Source: Gemmataceae bacterium
GTDB taxonomy: Bacteria > Planctomycetota > Planctomycetia > Gemmatales > Gemmataceae
Length of the DNA: 39,973 nucleotides
Direction: 5' to 3'
NCBI GenBank assembly: GCA_019747685.1
Contig: JAIEQN010000995.1
Coordinates: forward strand, 1 to 39,973
The notes under the pieces are model-generated. The model worked only from the letters and a program-made list of their open reading frames with translations. It was not told where the DNA came from and did no database searches. Numbering within the stretch: the stretch's first letter is position 1; each line of letters begins with the position of its first letter. Of this stretch, positions 32,851-39,973 are shown one piece after another. A program made the position numbers and the translations under genes.

Positions 32851-34386
32851 ATGCCATCCGACGGGTCCGACCTCCGCCGCTCGGCGTACCTCCTGCTGAC
32901 CGCGGCGGCCGTTGCCATCGCCGCGGCGAAGGTCGTCGGGGCTGAGGGGGTGCTAGAGCCGAGCCGGTACACCGCCCCGGCCGGCGGCTATTCGGCCGTC
33001 CCCCCGGACCCGCCCCGGGTTTGGCCGGTGACCCGGCCCGAGCCGACCCCGATGTTCGGGTCGAACGACAAGAGCCGGTGGGCCACCGTCCGGGCGCTGG
33101 TCGAAGAGGGCACCTACGCCGTCGGCACCCGCAGCTTCCCCGACGGCGGCAACCCGAAGGCCTACCGGGACGAGGGGATCATCGCCGACCCGGGGTACAA
33201 GAGTACCGACGTGGTCCTCCGGCCGCTCGACGAGGCCGACCGCGGGAAGGCGGTGCGGAAGGAGTTCTACAGCAGCAAGCCGCCGCTCTTTGCGACGCTG
33301 CTCGCCGGCGAATACTGGGTGCTGAACAAGGTCCTGGGCTGGAACATCGACCGCGACCGCTGGCTGGTCGTCCCCACGATCCTATTGACCGTCAACGTCG
33401 TGCCGTTCGCCGTTTACCTCGTCCTGCTCGGCCGGCTGCTCGACCTGACCGGGAAGGGCGACTTCGGCCGGCTCCTGGCGTTCACCGCCGCCTGCTTCGG
33501 CACCTTCCTGACCACCTTCGCCGGGACGCTCAACAACCACCTGCCGGCGGCGTTCTGCGTCCTGTTCGCGGCATACCCGCTCCTCCGGGCCGTGGCCGAG
33601 GGCCGGGACATGACGCCCCGGGGCTACCTCGGTTGCGGCTTCTTCGCCGCCTTCGCGGCCACCTTCGACCTGCCGGCGGCGGCGTTCCTGGCCGCCCTCG
33701 GGCTGCCGCTCTTGGTCGCCCGGCCGCGGGAAACGCTCCTGTTCTTTGTGCCGGGTGCGGTGCCGCCGCTCCTGGCTCTTGTGGCGTGCAACGTCCTCGC
33801 CCTGGGCCGGGTCTTGCCGGCCTACGGCGAGTTCGGCGGCCCGTGGTACAACTTCGACGGCAGCCACTGGTCGAAGCTGGGGACGCCGCTGGGGAAGGGG
33901 ATCGACTTCAACGACGAGCCGACGACGGTGTACGCCTTGCACCTTCTGCTCGGCCACCACGGCTGGTTCGGCCTGACCCCGGTGTTCCTGCTCGGGCTGG
34001 CCGGTCTGGTCATGCTCGGCATCCGCAGCGCCCCCGACGTGCGGAAGCTGCGTAAGGCGAAGGGGACCGGCTGGACGCCCGCCCTGTTCGCGGCGATGAC
34101 GCTGGTGGTGTCAGCCGTCGTGTTTTGCTTCTACCTAACCCGGACGAAGAGCTACAACTACGGCGGGTTCACCAGCGGCCCGCGGTGGCTGTTCTGGCTC
34201 ATCCCGCTCTGGCTGTTGGCCGTCCCGGCGGCCGCCGACCGGCTCGCCCGGTCGGCCGGCGGGCGGCTCCTGTGTGCGGTCCTGCTCGGGGTGTCGGTGC
34301 TGTCGGCGTTCTACCCGGCGGCCAACCCGTGGCGGCACCCGTGGCTCCTCCAACTGCTCGAATACACCGGCACCCTCCGGTACTGA
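32851..34386 (+). CDS. Polytopic membrane protein, GT-C glycosyltransferase-like
   Basis: 511 residues, about ten to twelve helices. After the first helix comes a large outward loop (to about residue 145) containing RDEGIIADPGYKSTDVVL and then EFYSSKPPLFATLLAGEYWV. The 'KPPL' segment before helix 2 recalls PMT/ArnT (GT39/GT83) enzymes, as does FAGTLNNHLPAAFCVLFAAYPLL. Such enzymes move sugars from polyprenyl phosphate to proteins or lipid A outside the inner membrane. The adjacent GT2 could make the donor. The C-terminal half has a second loop (YGEFGGPWYNFDGSHWSKLG) and further helices. Family assignment is tentative, the membrane topology is secure. The next gene starts 3 bases after the stop. 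Confidence 0.6.
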   Translation: MPSDGSDLRRSAYLLLTAAAVAIAAAKVVGAEGVLEPSRYTAPAGGYSAVPPDPPRVWPVTRPEPTPMFGSNDKSRWATVRALVEEGTYAVGTRSFPDGGNPKAYRDEGIIADPGYKSTDVVLRPLDEADRGKAVRKEFYSSKPPLFATLLAGEYWVLNKVLGWNIDRDRWLVVPTILLTVNVVPFAVYLVLLGRLLDLTGKGDFGRLLAFTAACFGTFLTTFAGTLNNHLPAAFCVLFAAYPLLRAVAEGRDMTPRGYLGCGFFAAFAATFDLPAAAFLAALGLPLLVARPRETLLFFVPGAVPPLLALVACNVLALGRVLPAYGEFGGPWYNFDGSHWSKLGTPLGKGIDFNDEPTTVYALHLLLGHHGWFGLTPVFLLGLAGLVMLGIRSAPDVRKLRKAKGTGWTPALFAAMTLVVSAVVFCFYLTRTKSYNYGGFTSGPRWLFWLIPLWLLAVPAAADRLARSAGGRLLCAVLLGVSVLSAFYPAANPWRHPWLLQLLEYTGTLRY

Positions 34387-34389
34387 CCC

Positions 34390-35406
34390 ATGCCCGACGC
34401 CCCGACCCCGCCGACCGACCCGCCGCCCGTCACCCGGGCCGAGGACGTCCCGCTGGTCGTCCGGCCGAAGCCGCGGCCGGGGCTGGTCGGGGCGGCCCTG
34501 TACACCCTGGCCTACGCCGTGGTGGTGTTCGGGACGATCGTCGCCGTGGTCGTGGGGGCGGCGGTCGTGCTGGCCGCGTCCGGCAACAAGGACGCCCTGA
34601 AGCCGCCGGAGGGGGCGTCCGGGCCGGCCGGGTCGCTCCCGCCGGTCCTGGCCGAGGTCTGCGGTTACGCGGTGATCGGGGCTTATGCCGTCGGGCTGGC
34701 GTTCACCCTCCTCGTCCTCCGGCTGGTGGTCGGCCGCGGGTGGGTCCGGGAGGTCGGGCTCGACCGGCTGCCGGCGGGGCACCTGGCCCTGGCGGTGGTG
34801 GCGTTCCCGGCGTTCTCGGTCGGCAGCGACCTGCTCGCCCGGCTCGTGACCCTGGTGTTCGGGCCGGACCCATTCCAGGAGGACGCCGCCCGGGCCCTGT
34901 CGGACATGTACCGGGGGTTCCACTGGTCGGTCGCGGTGCTGGCGATCGGGGTCTGCCCGGGGGTGGCGGAGGAGTTGTGGTGCCGGGGGTTCCTCGGCCG
35001 GGGTCTGGTCGGCCGCTACGGGCCGTGGGCCGGCGTCCTCTTCACGTCGGCCTTCTTCGGACTGCTCCACGCCTGGCCGCCGGCCTACGTCTTCCTGACC
35101 GCGGTGATGGGGGCGGCCCTCCACTTCTCGTACCTGATGTCGCGGTCGCTGTGGGTGCCGATCACGATCCACCTGTTGAACAACAGCCTGGCGGCCCTCG
35201 GGGCGATCGGGCTGCTCCCGGAGTCGGTCGGGGCGGGGGTGAAGGACCCGTCAGCCGGGCTGGTCGGCCTGACGGTCGGCGGGCTGATCGCGTCCGGATC
35301 GGCGATGTGGGCGGCCCGGTGCCCCGGCCGTCGGGGGCCGGCGGTCGCGGCCGGGTTGGTCGCCGCCGTGCTATCCGGCCTGTTGGTCCGGGAGCTGTGG
35401 CCGTGA
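34390..35406 (+). CDS. CPBP-family intramembrane metalloprotease
   Basis: Polytopic membrane protein of the CPBP (Abi/Rce1-like) family, 338 residues. The three conserved motifs are visible: [13 protein letters not shown] (EExxxR), [10 protein letters not shown] (FxxxH) and [13 protein letters not shown] (HxxxN), which supply the proposed catalytic Glu and metal-binding His residues. The N-terminal 30 residues are Pro-rich and cytoplasmic. Bacterial members take part in peptide processing, bacteriocin self-protection or protein maturation; target unknown. Only 3 bases separate it from the GT-C-like gene, so they are probably one operon. At the C-terminus are two additional helices ([32 protein letters not shown]). 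Intact, with all key residues. Confidence 0.9.
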   Translation: MPDAPTPPTDPPPVTRAEDVPLVVRPKPRPGLVGAALYTLAYAVVVFGTIVAVVVGAAVVLAASGNKDALKPPEGASGPAGSLPPVLAEVCGYAVIGAYAVGLAFTLLVLRLVVGRGWVREVGLDRLPAGHLALAVVAFPAFSVGSDLLARLVTLVFGPDPFQEDAARALSDMYRGFHWSVAVLAIGVCPGVAEELWCRGFLGRGLVGRYGPWAGVLFTSAFFGLLHAWPPAYVFLTAVMGAALHFSYLMSRSLWVPITIHLLNNSLAALGAIGLLPESVGAGVKDPSAGLVGLTVGGLIASGSAMWAARCPGRRGPAVAAGLVAAVLSGLLVRELWP

Positions 35407-35599
35407 GCGGCCGAACTTTTTTCCCCGTTCGAACCGATTTTTCCTTGACCGGATTCGTTCCGTCGGGATCGAATTCGTCAGCCGCGGGGTGTGTGTCCGG
35501 GCTGGAACCATCCGGGCCGGCGGCCCGCCGCCCGGGCTTCCCCGCCGGTCCGGGGGCGGGTATGGTAACGGCATCCCCGGTCCGGGTGACCCCCGAGCA
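35407..35599. other. Intergenic region upstream of the FHA-sigma54 activator gene
   Basis: 193 bases. The first half is unusually T-rich for this window (AACTTTTTTCCCC, GATTTTTCCTTGACC, GAATTCGTC) and probably holds the end of the CPBP transcript and/or the activator promoter. TTGACC occurs in it, but no acceptable -10 at 16-18 bases. TATGGT appears nearer the start without a matching -35. The second half is GC-rich with no structure I can name. Confidence 0.3.
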
Positions 35600-37543
35600 A
35601 TGGCCACCAACCCGAGTGCGTTCCTCGTCGCCCGCCGGGACGACGGGTTCGGCGACGTGTACCCGCTGCAAGACGGGACCCGGTACACCCTCGGCCGGGC
35701 CCCGACCAACCGGATCGTCCTGCGGGACGAGCTGTGCAGCCGGGAGCACGCCGAGGTGTTCCCGGCCGAGGGCGGGTGGTTCGTCCGGGACCTCGGCAGC
35801 CTCAACGGCACCCACCTGAACGGCGAGACGCTGCGGCGGGAGGCCCGGCTGGCCCCCCGGGACGACGTCCGGGTCGGCCGGGCCCAGCTCGTGTTCATCG
35901 AGGACCTGACCCAGCTCCCCGACCTGCCGCAGGTCCGCCCGGCCCGCCCGGCCGAGAAGGGCGACGGGCTGGAGATCAAGAAGCGGCTCGGGCAGACCCG
36001 CTACCACACCCCGGCCGCCCCGCAGTCGGGCAGCACCCCGCCCCCGGACGTGGCCCGGCACGAGACCCGGGTGCCGCCGTCCCAGGCGGTCGGCCTGTTG
36101 TACCGGCTGGCCCTGGACATGGCCGACGCCGCCGCCCCGGCCGACCTGGGCGAGCTGGTCATCGACGCCCTGTTCCGGGCCACCCCGGCCGAGGTCGGGG
36201 CGGTGCTGGCCCTGAAGGAGGGGCGGGAGTTCGAGCCGGTGGTGTACCGGCTCCGCGGCCCCGGCCCGCAGACGTACCACAAGGTGTCGAACTTCCTCAG
36301 CCACGAGGTGCTGTCCACCAAGCAGGCGGTGCTGGCCGAGAACGTCGCCCTGGAGCGGCACCTGAAGGACCGGGACAGCATCGCCGAGCTGAAGGTGGCC
36401 AGCCTGATCTGCGCCCCGGTGATGGCCGACGGGCAGGTCCTCGGGCTGGTCCACCTGTACCGGACCTCGATCACCGCCCCGCTCAACCCGGACGACCTGG
36501 AGTTCGTCCTGGCCGTCGCCCGCCAGCTCGGGGTGGTGTGGCAGAAGAGCCGCAAGCAGGCGACCCTGACGGTCGAGGTCCGGAGCCTGAAGGACCAGCT
36601 CCGGCAGGAGAGCGAGCTGGTCGGGGAGAGCCCGGCCCTGGCCAAGGTCGAGGCCCAGGTCGGGCGGGTGGCCGGGACCAAGGCGACGGTGCTAATCCGC
36701 GGGGAGAGCGGGTCGGGCAAGGAGCTGGTGGCCCGGGCGATCCACCAACACAGCCCGCGGAAGGACCAGCCGTACGTCACCCTGAACTGCGCCGCCCTGA
36801 CCGAGACGCTGCTGGAGAGCGAGCTGTTCGGGCACGAGAAGGGGGCGTTCACCGGGGCGACGGAGCGGATGGCCGGGAAGTTCGAGGCGGCCGACGGCGG
36901 GACCATCTTCCTGGACGAGATCGGGGAGATGGCCGCCGCCACCCAGGCGAAGTTTCTCCGCGTGTTGGAAGGGCACCCGTTCGAGCGGGTCGGCGGGAAC
37001 GTCCCGATCAAGGCCGACGTGCGGGTGGTGGCGGCGACCAACCGGCCGCTGGAAGAGGCCGTCCGGGCCGGGACGTTCCGCCGGGACCTGTTCTTCCGCC
37101 TCCAAGTGGTGCAGATCGACGTGCCGCCCCTGCGGGACCGGGCCGACGACGTGCCGCTGTTGGCCGAGCACTTCCTCCGCCGGTTCGTCCGGGAGACCGG
37201 GCGGAAGATCAAGGGGTTTACCCCGGAGGCGGTCGAGAAGCTGAAGGCGTACCGCTGGCCGGGGAACGTCCGGGAGCTGCGGAACGTAGTCGAGCGGGCG
37301 GTGGCCCTCGGGACCGGGCCGGTGATCGAGGCGGCCGACGTGTGGCTGTCCGAGCTGGACGTGGGCAGCCCGGTGGCCGGGGACGGGGGCTACCGGCCGG
37401 AGTCGCTGGACGAGGTCGAGAAGCGGCACATCCGGGAGACCCTGCGGCACACCGACTGGAACAAGTCGCAGGCGGCCGCCATCCTCGGGATCGAGCGGTC
37501 CACCCTGGACCGGAAGATCAAGGGGTACAACCTCCAGAAGTAG
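35600..37543 (+). CDS. FHA-GAF-AAA+ sigma54-dependent transcription activator
   Basis: 647-residue regulator. FHA domain at about 29-75 ([30 protein letters not shown]) binds phosphothreonine; GAF domain about 150-320 ([40 protein letters not shown]). AAA+ domain about 345-560: Walker A GESGSGKE, the GAFTGA loop contacting sigma54 ([13 protein letters not shown]), Walker [13 protein letters not shown], and [10 protein letters not shown]-terminal Fis-type [23 protein letters not shown]. It therefore activates sigma54 promoters in response to a Ser/Thr-kinase phospho-signal and perhaps a small ligand, not a response-regulator receiver. Start ATG 35600; the ORF track's extra 37 residues precede the FHA without homology. 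No paired kinase is encoded in the window. Confidence 0.92.
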   Translation: MATNPSAFLVARRDDGFGDVYPLQDGTRYTLGRAPTNRIVLRDELCSREHAEVFPAEGGWFVRDLGSLNGTHLNGETLRREARLAPRDDVRVGRAQLVFIEDLTQLPDLPQVRPARPAEKGDGLEIKKRLGQTRYHTPAAPQSGSTPPPDVARHETRVPPSQAVGLLYRLALDMADAAAPADLGELVIDALFRATPAEVGAVLALKEGREFEPVVYRLRGPGPQTYHKVSNFLSHEVLSTKQAVLAENVALERHLKDRDSIAELKVASLICAPVMADGQVLGLVHLYRTSITAPLNPDDLEFVLAVARQLGVVWQKSRKQATLTVEVRSLKDQLRQESELVGESPALAKVEAQVGRVAGTKATVLIRGESGSGKELVARAIHQHSPRKDQPYVTLNCAALTETLLESELFGHEKGAFTGATERMAGKFEAADGGTIFLDEIGEMAAATQAKFLRVLEGHPFERVGGNVPIKADVRVVAATNRPLEEAVRAGTFRRDLFFRLQVVQIDVPPLRDRADDVPLLAEHFLRRFVRETGRKIKGFTPEAVEKLKAYRWPGNVRELRNVVERAVALGTGPVIEAADVWLSELDVGSPVAGDGGYRPESLDEVEKRHIRETLRHTDWNKSQAAAILGIERSTLDRKIKGYNLQK

Positions 37544-37560
37544 CGGCCTGACGGTGGACG

Positions 37561-37929
37561 ATGAAGAAGCTCGTCGTTGCCGCCACATTGGTCGGGTTGT
37601 TGATGTCGTACTTGGTCTGGCTGTACTGCATTTCCTACGACCCCTACTGGCAGGCAATTCCGGTGGCCCGCGCCCACGTCAGGGACTTGGGATTCAAGAC
37701 GAGCGGCTATGCAGGGGACATCGTCGATCAGCCCACCCTGACCGGCAGTTGCACGGTACGAATCGGTTTCGTCGATTGGACCCGACGGCCCGCGGAGAAG
37801 ATCACCGTCACGCTCCACCGGCGGTGGGCGTTCGGCGGGTATCGCGTCGTCGGCCACACCATCGGCGAGTTGGTCGATCAGCCTGGCGACCTTACACCGG
37901 GTGGTGAGCCCGCGTCCCGGAGGAAGTGA
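37561..37929 (+). CDS. Small single-pass membrane or secreted protein, unknown
   Basis: 122 residues, not recognised. One N-terminal hydrophobic helix (KKLVVAATLVGLLMSYLVWLY) then about 100 soluble residues with beta-like stretches (GSCTVRIGFVDWTR, KITVTLHRRWAFGGYRVVGH), probably outside the membrane. It begins 17 bases after the activator stop, on the same strand, and could be co-transcribed. GC is lower and codon use less biased than neighbours, hinting at recent acquisition or weak selection. The two cysteines lie in the N-terminal half. The convergent RluA gene begins 22 bases after its stop. It may be a real hypothetical gene; no function proposed. Confidence 0.6.
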   Translation: MKKLVVAATLVGLLMSYLVWLYCISYDPYWQAIPVARAHVRDLGFKTSGYAGDIVDQPTLTGSCTVRIGFVDWTRRPAEKITVTLHRRWAFGGYRVVGHTIGELVDQPGDLTPGGEPASRRK

Positions 37930-37951
37930 GGCCCGGCGTCTCGCGGCAGGA

Positions 37952-38923
37952 TCACACCACCCTCCCGCGTAGCCCGTCCACGAACTTCTGCAAGTCCCCC
38001 GGCATCGGCATCGCCCAGTGCAGGGCGGCCCCGCTGGCCGGGTGCTGGAACCCCAACTCGGTCGCGTGCAGGGCCAGCCGGGGGGCACCGCTGCGTTCCT
38101 CGAACACCGTCCCGTCCGGCCGCCTGACGTACACCTTGTCGCCACAGACCGGGTGCCCGGCCTCGGACAGGTGGATGCGGATTTGGTGCGTCCGGCCGGT
38201 CTCCAGCCGGCACGACAGGAGTGTGTACCCCGGCAGCCGCTCCTCGACCGAGACGTGGGTGACGGCCTCCTTACCGGCGTTCGGCAGCGGGGTGCTGCCG
38301 CGGCGGCCGTCGCCCCGGTCGGGCACGAGCCGCGAGCGGATCGTCCGCGGGGTGAACACCCCGGGCACCACCGTCAGATACCGGCGGACGACGGTGTGAT
38401 GGCGGAACTGCGACCCGAGTTCGCGCTCGGCCAGGGCCGTCCGGGCGAAGCAGACGAGCCCGCTCGTCTCCTTGTCGAGCCGGTGGACGATCCGCAGGAA
38501 CGGCAGGCCCTTGGCCGGCCGGTTCAGCCGATGGGCGACGGCCCACTGGGTCAAGTCTTGCAGGGTCGGGTCGAGCTTCCGCCGCTCCTCCGCCCACTCC
38601 CACTCCTTCGGGTGGCGGACGGTGTTCACCCCGGGCGGCTTCTCGACCACGACGACGTGGTCGTCCAGGTGGCGGAGGACGAGCCGTTCGGGGTGGGCGG
38701 TGCGGGGCAGAGGTTTGGGCTGGTCGAGTAAGGCGACGACCTCGCCCTCCTTCAGCCGGCGGGCCTCGTCCGAGCCGACCGCGTCGCCGACCACCACCCG
38801 GCGGGCGGCGATCAGCTTCCGCACCTCGCCCCAGGATGGCCCGCCGAGCCGGGACCGGAGGACCTTGGCCAGGGTGTGCCCGGCCTCCTGGGGGGTGACG
38901 GCGAACGGCGGCAGGGCGGCCAT
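37952..38923 (-). CDS. RluA-family pseudouridine synthase
   Basis: RNA pseudouridine synthase, 323 residues. An S4-like N-terminal domain (TLAKVLRSRL...VRKLIAARRVVVGDAV) is followed by the RluA catalytic domain: LDDHVVVVEKPPGVNTVRHP, then the signature RIVHRLDKETSGLVCFA with the catalytic Asp, and GRTHQIRIHLSEAGHPVCGD. It isomerises uridines in rRNA or tRNA; the site is not predictable. The ATG at 38923 overlaps the upstream gene's stop by one base (TGATG), preferred over the GTG 12 bases earlier. It is the last of three packed minus-strand genes. An inserted region (HPKEWEWAEERRKLDPTLQD) between the two catalytic-domain halves is longer than in E. coli RluC/RluD. Confidence 0.9.
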   Translation of the reverse strand: MAALPPFAVTPQEAGHTLAKVLRSRLGGPSWGEVRKLIAARRVVVGDAVGSDEARRLKEGEVVALLDQPKPLPRTAHPERLVLRHLDDHVVVVEKPPGVNTVRHPKEWEWAEERRKLDPTLQDLTQWAVAHRLNRPAKGLPFLRIVHRLDKETSGLVCFARTALAERELGSQFRHHTVVRRYLTVVPGVFTPRTIRSRLVPDRGDGRRGSTPLPNAGKEAVTHVSVEERLPGYTLLSCRLETGRTHQIRIHLSEAGHPVCGDKVYVRRPDGTVFEERSGAPRLALHATELGFQHPASGAALHWAMPMPGDLQKFVDGLRGRVV

Positions 38924-39387
38924 CAGTCCCACCACACACGGAGGACGGCGGCATCGGTCCCGGAATCACCAAGCAACGCTTCCGCGGCGTCGCCGGCGTA
39001 GACGTGGATTTCGTCGGCGTGCCAGCCGGTCGCCAGCCGCTTCAGGGCGTCGGTTTCGTCCGCGGCGTGGAGGATGTAGACCGTGTCCACGTTCCGGTGG
39101 GTGCCGATGTCGCGGAGGTGGATGAGGTCGCCGTACAGGTGCCAGCCGGGCAGCACCGGGTCGGAGCCCTCGAACGGGAACCCGTTGCACATCACCACAC
39201 CGTCCCACAGACCCCGGTGGGCGAGCAGGTCGGCGACCACCCGGAACGGGTCGAAGGCGTTGAACGCGGCCTCCAGCATGTGCATCAGTTCGAGCTTCTG
39301 GGGCCGGGACAGCTCGTCGTCCGGGGCGTTCCAGACGGCCACCTGCCAGGCGTCGCGGTCGCGGTCGGCGGGGAGAAGGACGGGCAC
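38923..39387 (-). CDS. Conserved-looking small protein, unknown
   Basis: 154 residues, not recognised. No signal peptide or helices. It has alternating helix/strand segments (AWQVAVWNAPDDELSRPQK, MLEAAFNAFDPFRVVADLLA, VDTVYILHAADETDALKRLA, IHVYAGDAAEALLGDSG) as in a compact alpha/beta cytoplasmic protein. I chose GTG 39387 because GGAGGTGACGCC lies just upstream; the ORF track's 15 extra residues overlap the neighbour. The stop shares a base with the RluA start. It lies between a zinc-ribbon protein and RluA, so a housekeeping role is possible. Confidence 0.6.
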   Translation of the reverse strand: MPVLLPADRDRDAWQVAVWNAPDDELSRPQKLELMHMLEAAFNAFDPFRVVADLLAHRGLWDGVVMCNGFPFEGSDPVLPGWHLYGDLIHLRDIGTHRNVDTVYILHAADETDALKRLATGWHADEIHVYAGDAAEALLGDSGTDAAVLRVWWD

Positions 39388-39409
39388 GGCGTCACCTCCG
39401 GTCAGGGGG

Positions 39410-39889
39410 TCAGGGCTTCGCCCCGGGTTCATCTTCTCCTTCCTCGGCCCCGAAGTCCACGCCGGACCAGTCGTCCCCGGCGTCCGGGTCGGGCACGTCC
39501 ATGAACGCCCCGCAGTGCGGGCAGTCCTCCGTCGTCCCGGCCTGGGCCGCCGGCCAGTCGGACGCCTTGCCGCACTCCTCGCAGGTCGCCGCCACGGTGC
39601 CCGTCCGGGCCGCCCGCCGGGCCAGCCGGTCCTGCACCTCCCGGACCGCCTCCCGCTCGGCCTCGATCAGCTCCCGGGCCGGGGCAGCCTGGTCGATGTC
39701 CAGCACCCGCACCTCGACCACCGGCGGCGGCCCCTCGGTCAGCCCGAGGGCGTCCCCGGCCGGTGGGACCATCGGCGGCGGCACCACCTCGCACGGGAAC
39801 CCCTTCCGCCCCAGCAGATCGGCCACGGCATTCGCCGATGCCAAGTTCGCGGCCGGGAAGACGCACCGCGGGTCACGCTCGTCGGCCAT
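39410..39889 (-). CDS. DUF2007-like domain with C-terminal zinc ribbon
   Basis: 159 residues. The N-terminus (CVFPAANLASANAVADLLGRKGFPCEVV) resembles the DUF2007-type 'putative signal-transducing' fold, a small alpha/beta domain. The C-terminal half has a four-cysteine zinc-ribbon pattern, CEECGKASDWPAAQAG...CPHCGAF, then a strongly acidic tail (DPDAGDDWSGVDFGAEEGED). Such proteins are probably adaptors or nucleic-acid/protein-binding, with no enzyme known. Starts at ATG 39889, three bases after the stop of a further gene that runs off the window, so they are likely one operon. Both calls are by motif only. Confidence 0.65.
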   Translation of the reverse strand: MADERDPRCVFPAANLASANAVADLLGRKGFPCEVVPPPMVPPAGDALGLTEGPPPVVEVRVLDIDQAAPARELIEAEREAVREVQDRLARRAARTGTVAATCEECGKASDWPAAQAGTTEDCPHCGAFMDVPDPDAGDDWSGVDFGAEEGEDEPGAKP

Positions 39890-39892
39890 CGG

Positions 39893-39973
39893 TCAGCTCC
39901 CTCCGGGTGTGGCCGGCCTCGGCCCTCGGCCCGGCTTGTACCGCCGGGCCTGCGACTTGCGGCCCGGCCGGTG
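39893..39973 (-). CDS. C-terminal end of a gene running off the window
   Basis: Last 26 codons of a minus-strand frame that continues past the right edge, ending in TGA at 39895-39893. The readable tail is strongly basic and Gly/Pro-rich (RPGRKSQARRYKPGRG...PGGS). Too short for identification. A real gene is suggested by the tight 3-base spacing to the next start and the absence of other signals. Confidence 0.4.
   Translation of the reverse strand, partial: HRPGRKSQARRYKPGRGPRPATPGGS

Noticed and set aside
35734-37551. 605-residue plus-strand ORF
   Set aside because: Plus-one-frame shadow of the FHA-sigma54 activator; the true frame has every expected motif.

Overview
The window is a stretch of very GC-rich chromosome with features typical of the Planctomycetes, most likely a Gemmata-like member of the Gemmataceae. 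The indicators are two cassettes pairing DUF1501 and DUF1549/DUF1553 proteins (one with a Planctomycete-type cytochrome N-terminus), a DUF1559 pseudopilin, many Tat/Sec-exported proteins and frequent GTG starts in overlapping genes. No rRNA, tRNA, CRISPR array, transposase or integrase was seen. Lineage is inferred from protein families, not from a marker gene.

Layout. 1-1371 (+): a phage-type metallopeptidase-like protein, then a DUF104/PIN toxin-antitoxin pair. 1372-5410 (-): WD40, DUF1501 and DUF1549/DUF1553 genes in one overlapping or closely packed operon. 5590-6531 (+): a probable lipoprotein beta-propeller glycosidase. 6544-14371 (-): serine hydrolase, CE15-like esterase, a second DUF1501 gene and a 1099-residue PSCyt1-DUF1549-DUF1553 protein, with two inverted-repeat elements between genes. 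14478-16421 (-): an exported protein with twelve D-x-x-G-x-D-x-Y type repeats. 16545-17225 (+): an enolase-superfamily gene cut off after about 185 codons.

17102-21142 (-) is the most unusual part. It is a five-gene run: a small exported six-cysteine protein, a secreted protein with a C-terminal membrane anchor, a C39-like peptidase/rhodanese fusion, a MauE/DoxX redox membrane protein and a DUF1559 pseudopilin. The last four genes overlap each other. Its 5' part is visibly less GC-rich than its surroundings, and its 3' end abuts the truncated enolase. I propose it as an envelope thiol-handling or export module, with function unproven. 21288-25169 (-) carries an intact enolase-superfamily dehydratase and a 912-residue secreted protein.

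25327-28922 (+): sugar-porter MFS, PfkB kinase and an exported Gfo/Idh/MocA oxidoreductase. Together with the esterase, propeller and enolase genes these suggest uptake and breakdown of plant or algal polysaccharide sugars and sugar acids. 28934-30517 (-): a multi-S1-domain RNA-binding protein with a palindromic repeat inside its coding sequence. 30619-35406 (+): LPG-synthase-like flippase, polyprenol-phosphate-type GT2, a GT-C-like membrane protein and a CPBP protease, which look like an envelope glycan/lipid group. 35600-37929 (+): an FHA-GAF-sigma54 activator and a small membrane protein. 37952-39973 (-): an RluA pseudouridine synthase, two small proteins and the tail of another gene.

Most lines of the supplied ORF track are antisense or out-of-frame shadows caused by high GC. 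Starts were re-chosen using signal peptides, Shine-Dalgarno-like sequences and gene overlaps. No intergenic stretch exceeds 300 bases.
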